From assembly GCA_030424825.1 (NCBI GenBank), contig JAUHWE010000210.1, positions 1-7,482 of the forward strand: a DNA stretch of 7,482 nucleotides, read 5' to 3'. The notes beneath the pieces were generated by a model, which was not told where the DNA came from, made no database searches, and was given only the letters and a program-made list of their open reading frames with translations. The first letter of the stretch is position 1. The number at the start of each line of letters is the position of its first letter. This stretch comes from Verrucomicrobiia bacterium. GTDB taxonomy: Bacteria; Verrucomicrobiota; Verrucomicrobiia; Opitutales; Opitutaceae. Below, piece by piece: positions 5,536-7,482 of the stretch. Made by a program: the position numbers and the translations under genes.

Positions 5536-6639
5536 ATGTCCGTAGAAATATTCGATGAACTTTTGCTACTCGCTGTTCAAAATGGCGCGAGCGATATTGT
5601 GATAAAGTCCGATAAGCCCGGTTTGTTGCGAATAAACGGAGGATTGGAAGAGGTCGATATGCCTCCGATCGATGGGGAAGACGCGCTCGCGTTCGTGGAA
5701 GAAAGCTTGCCTACCAATTTCCGTGAGGTGTGGGAAATGGAAGGTCAGGTTGACTTTGCCTATTTCTTGGAGCAGGCGGGTCGTTTTCGCGTAAACGCGT
5801 TTCTGCAGCGGGGTTCGGTTTCCATGGTGTTCCGTCACATCAAGAGCAAGATCCCGACCTTTGAAGAGCTGAATCTAGACAAGAAGACGCTCAGTCAGTT
5901 CATAGAGGCGAAGGATGGGATCGTTCTGCTTTGCGGGGCGACCGGATCGGGAAAGAGCACCACGATGGCCTGTATGTTGAATCACCTGAACCACAATGCG
6001 GAGAAGCATGTGGTGACGCTCGAAGACCCTATTGAATACAATTTCATCGATCATCAATGTGTATTCAATCAGCGGGAAATCGGGATCGATACCCCCAATT
6101 TCAAAAAGGCGTTGCGGGCGGTACTGCGGCAGAATCCCGATATCATTCTGATTGGGGAAATGCGTGACGCGGACACCTTTGATACGGCCATGGCGGCTGC
6201 GGAAACGGGTCACCTGGTTTTCACGACGCTCCACGCTGCAAGCGCCCAACAGGCCATTCTTAGACTGTTCGAGTATTTTCCACCCGAAAAGCACGAGCTG
6301 GTTCGCCGCAAGCTTTCCGAGTCTTTAAGAGGTGTCATTGTCCAGAAACTACTTCCCTCATTGGAGGAGGATAGCCGGGTTCCCGTTCAGGAGATCATGG
6401 TGGCGGATTCTGTGGTTCGAAGCACCATTAAGGAAGGCAAGTTTGACAAGATCCAAGCGCTTCTGGACGTTTCGCCGGAAACCGGTTCACGCTCCTTCAA
6501 CAAGGACCTGTTCCGATTGGTCAAGGAGGGGAAGATCAGCAAGGGCGATGCTCTCAAGAATTCGCCGAATCGCCAGTCCCTCGAGATGAACATGAAGGGC
6601 ATCTTCCTCAGCGAAGGAAGCCGGATTATTGGAAATTGA
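5536..6639 (+). CDS. pilT: Type IV pilus retraction ATPase, PilT family
   Basis: This is a secretion-type hexameric ATPase of the PilT/PilU group, which drives pilus depolymerisation for twitching motility from the cytoplasmic face. The 367-residue length is typical. The N-terminal PAS-like domain begins 'ASDIVIKSDKPGLLRING' (18-35). The ATPase core has Walker A 'GATGSGKST' (134-142), the Asp box 'TLEDPIEY' (161-168, E163), Walker B 'DIILIGEMRD' (202-211, E208) and the His box 'GHLVFTTLHA' (225-234). The C-terminal segment 'VVRSTIKEGKFDKI' (293-306) corresponds to PilT's AIRNLIRE-type motif but differs from it, so this could be a PilU-like or paralogous retraction ATPase. No other pilus genes are in the window. 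It is divergent from dapA and has no visible Shine-Dalgarno sequence. Its last 14 bases overlap the 3' end of convergent hemA. Confidence 0.93.
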   Translation: MSVEIFDELLLLAVQNGASDIVIKSDKPGLLRINGGLEEVDMPPIDGEDALAFVEESLPTNFREVWEMEGQVDFAYFLEQAGRFRVNAFLQRGSVSMVFRHIKSKIPTFEELNLDKKTLSQFIEAKDGIVLLCGATGSGKSTTMACMLNHLNHNAEKHVVTLEDPIEYNFIDHQCVFNQREIGIDTPNFKKALRAVLRQNPDIILIGEMRDADTFDTAMAAAETGHLVFTTLHAASAQQAILRLFEYFPPEKHELVRRKLSESLRGVIVQKLLPSLEEDSRVPVQEIMVADSVVRSTIKEGKFDKIQALLDVSPETGSRSFNKDLFRLVKEGKISKGDALKNSPNRQSLEMNMKGIFLSEGSRIIGN

Positions 6640-7482
6640 CGAGACCGCGACTTTCGAGCATCCGCCATATGGAAGCGGACTTTTCGGCAGCGATTGCTTC
6701 GCTGTGCTTGATGGCCGACCTTCGTTCGCTCAGGTTGTCCTCCGCGATTTTGGCGAGATCGTCGAGATTGTAGAGATAGACGTTTTCGATCTCCTGGCAA
6801 GAAGGGTCCATGTTTCGAGGCAGGCCCAGATCGATGAGAAAGAGGGGCCGGTTCTTCCGTTCGTCCATGAGTTTCTCGAGCGAGCGGGCATTCAACAAGG
6901 GGGAGTCGGAGTCGGTTGACGAAATGACAATGTCATAGGTGTTTAGACAGGAATCCAGTTGAGAAAGAGCGTGAGGGCTTCCTCCCCATTGGACCGCGAT
7001 TTCATTGGCCCGATCCAAAGAACGGCTCGCCACTCCGAACTGGCTGGCGCCGCGACTTCTCAAAGCCTTGGCCGTCTTCTCCCCGATTTCGCCTGTTCCG
7101 ATAATGAGCGCTCTGGTTTCTTTGAGCGATCCGAAGATCTTAAGGGAAAGGTCTACCGCTACGTTGGAAATATTGATCTGCCCCTCGCCGATCGGAGTGG
7201 AATGGCGAATCAGCTTCGCCGCTTGAAACCCCTTTTGTACCATGCGGTTGATGAGCCGGCCGGCGTAGCCGAGACGTTGGCACGTGGCGTAAGCATCTTT
7301 TACTTGCCCGAATATTTCAGCCTCTCCAGTGATTTGGGATCTGAGGCCAGCCGAGACTTCGATTAGGTGTTTGATCGCTTCCTGGCCGAAGCGGGTTCTG
7401 GCGTGGGATTCGACTTCCTCAGGCTTGATGTTGTAAAAGGAACCGAGCGTTGAAAAGGCGATGGCGCTTCCGTTTTTTGGGT
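6626..7482 (-). CDS. hemA: Glutamyl-tRNA reductase HemA (partial, N-terminus beyond window)
   Basis: GluTR reduces the glutamate of Glu-tRNA(Glu) to glutamate-1-semialdehyde with NADPH, the first step of C5 tetrapyrrole synthesis. The window holds the last 284 codons, beginning about residue 75 by comparison with E. coli HemA, so the catalytic Cys lies off the right edge. The frame is open from 7480. Seen are 'SGLRSQITGEAEIFGQVK' (the family's SGLDS...GE.QI.GQVK signature), the NADPH-binding 'IIGTGEIGEKTAKAL', 'DIVISSTDS', 'LIDLGLPRNMDP' and 'YLYNLDDLAKIAEDN'. The protein stops with 'WRMLESRGLVNFQ', about where the spinal helix continues in E. coli. The C-terminal dimerisation domain of roughly 100 residues therefore appears to be missing. 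The stop (6626-6628) lies inside the end of pilT, and no in-frame continuation exists. Confidence 0.94.
   Translation of the reverse strand, partial: PKNGSAIAFSTLGSFYNIKPEEVESHARTRFGQEAIKHLIEVSAGLRSQITGEAEIFGQVKDAYATCQRLGYAGRLINRMVQKGFQAAKLIRHSTPIGEGQINISNVAVDLSLKIFGSLKETRALIIGTGEIGEKTAKALRSRGASQFGVASRSLDRANEIAVQWGGSPHALSQLDSCLNTYDIVISSTDSDSPLLNARSLEKLMDERKNRPLFLIDLGLPRNMDPSCQEIENVYLYNLDDLAKIAEDNLSERRSAIKHSEAIAAEKSASIWRMLESRGLVNFQ

Overview
The window is an ordinary-looking chromosomal stretch from a free-living, Gram-negative-type bacterium of moderate GC content. The GC-rich intergenic repeat family (a motif around 'gcgctggccctac' and its inverse), the ECF sigma/anti-sigma pair and the dapA-dapB-ruvA / pilT / hemA neighbourhood all suggest Verrucomicrobiota, perhaps the Opitutae. 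That placement is inference from gene style and was not checked by search. No phage, IS, CRISPR, tRNA or rRNA is visible.

Layout. Bases 1-135 are a leader that may hold the last codons of an upstream gene. A plus-strand gene (136-1239) encodes an unrecognised alpha-helical, TPR-like protein. A 590-base gap (1240-1829) follows, the most structured non-coding part of the window. It holds two 70-bp direct repeats with one mismatch, a degenerate inverted copy between them, and a 73-nt imperfect hairpin whose tip is a perfect 9+3+9 palindrome. Next come an ECF-type sigma factor (1830-2432) and a single-pass membrane protein, the likely anti-sigma factor (2429-3127), coupled by an ATGA overlap. A 32-bp convergent gap separates these from a minus-strand operon read dapA (5423-4509), dapB (4505-3780), ruvA (3777-3160), with gaps of only 3 and 2 nt. 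Divergently from dapA, the plus strand carries a PilT-family ATPase (5536-6639). Its 3' end overlaps by 14 bp the convergent 3' end of hemA (minus, running off the right edge).

How the genes work together. DapA and DapB carry out consecutive steps of the diaminopimelate/lysine pathway, supplying cell-wall precursor. RuvA, the Holliday-junction-binding subunit of RuvABC, is tightly tucked behind them and probably co-transcribed and translationally coupled. The sigma/anti-sigma pair is an envelope-signalling module whose long structured upstream region could carry its own control. PilT powers type IV pilus retraction. HemA makes glutamate-1-semialdehyde for tetrapyrroles.

The items most worth a second look are the hairpin/palindrome upstream of the sigma gene, an in-frame A AAA AAA slippery site in dapB that would give a DapB-RuvA fusion after a -1 shift, and a HemA that ends before the usual C-terminal dimerisation domain.
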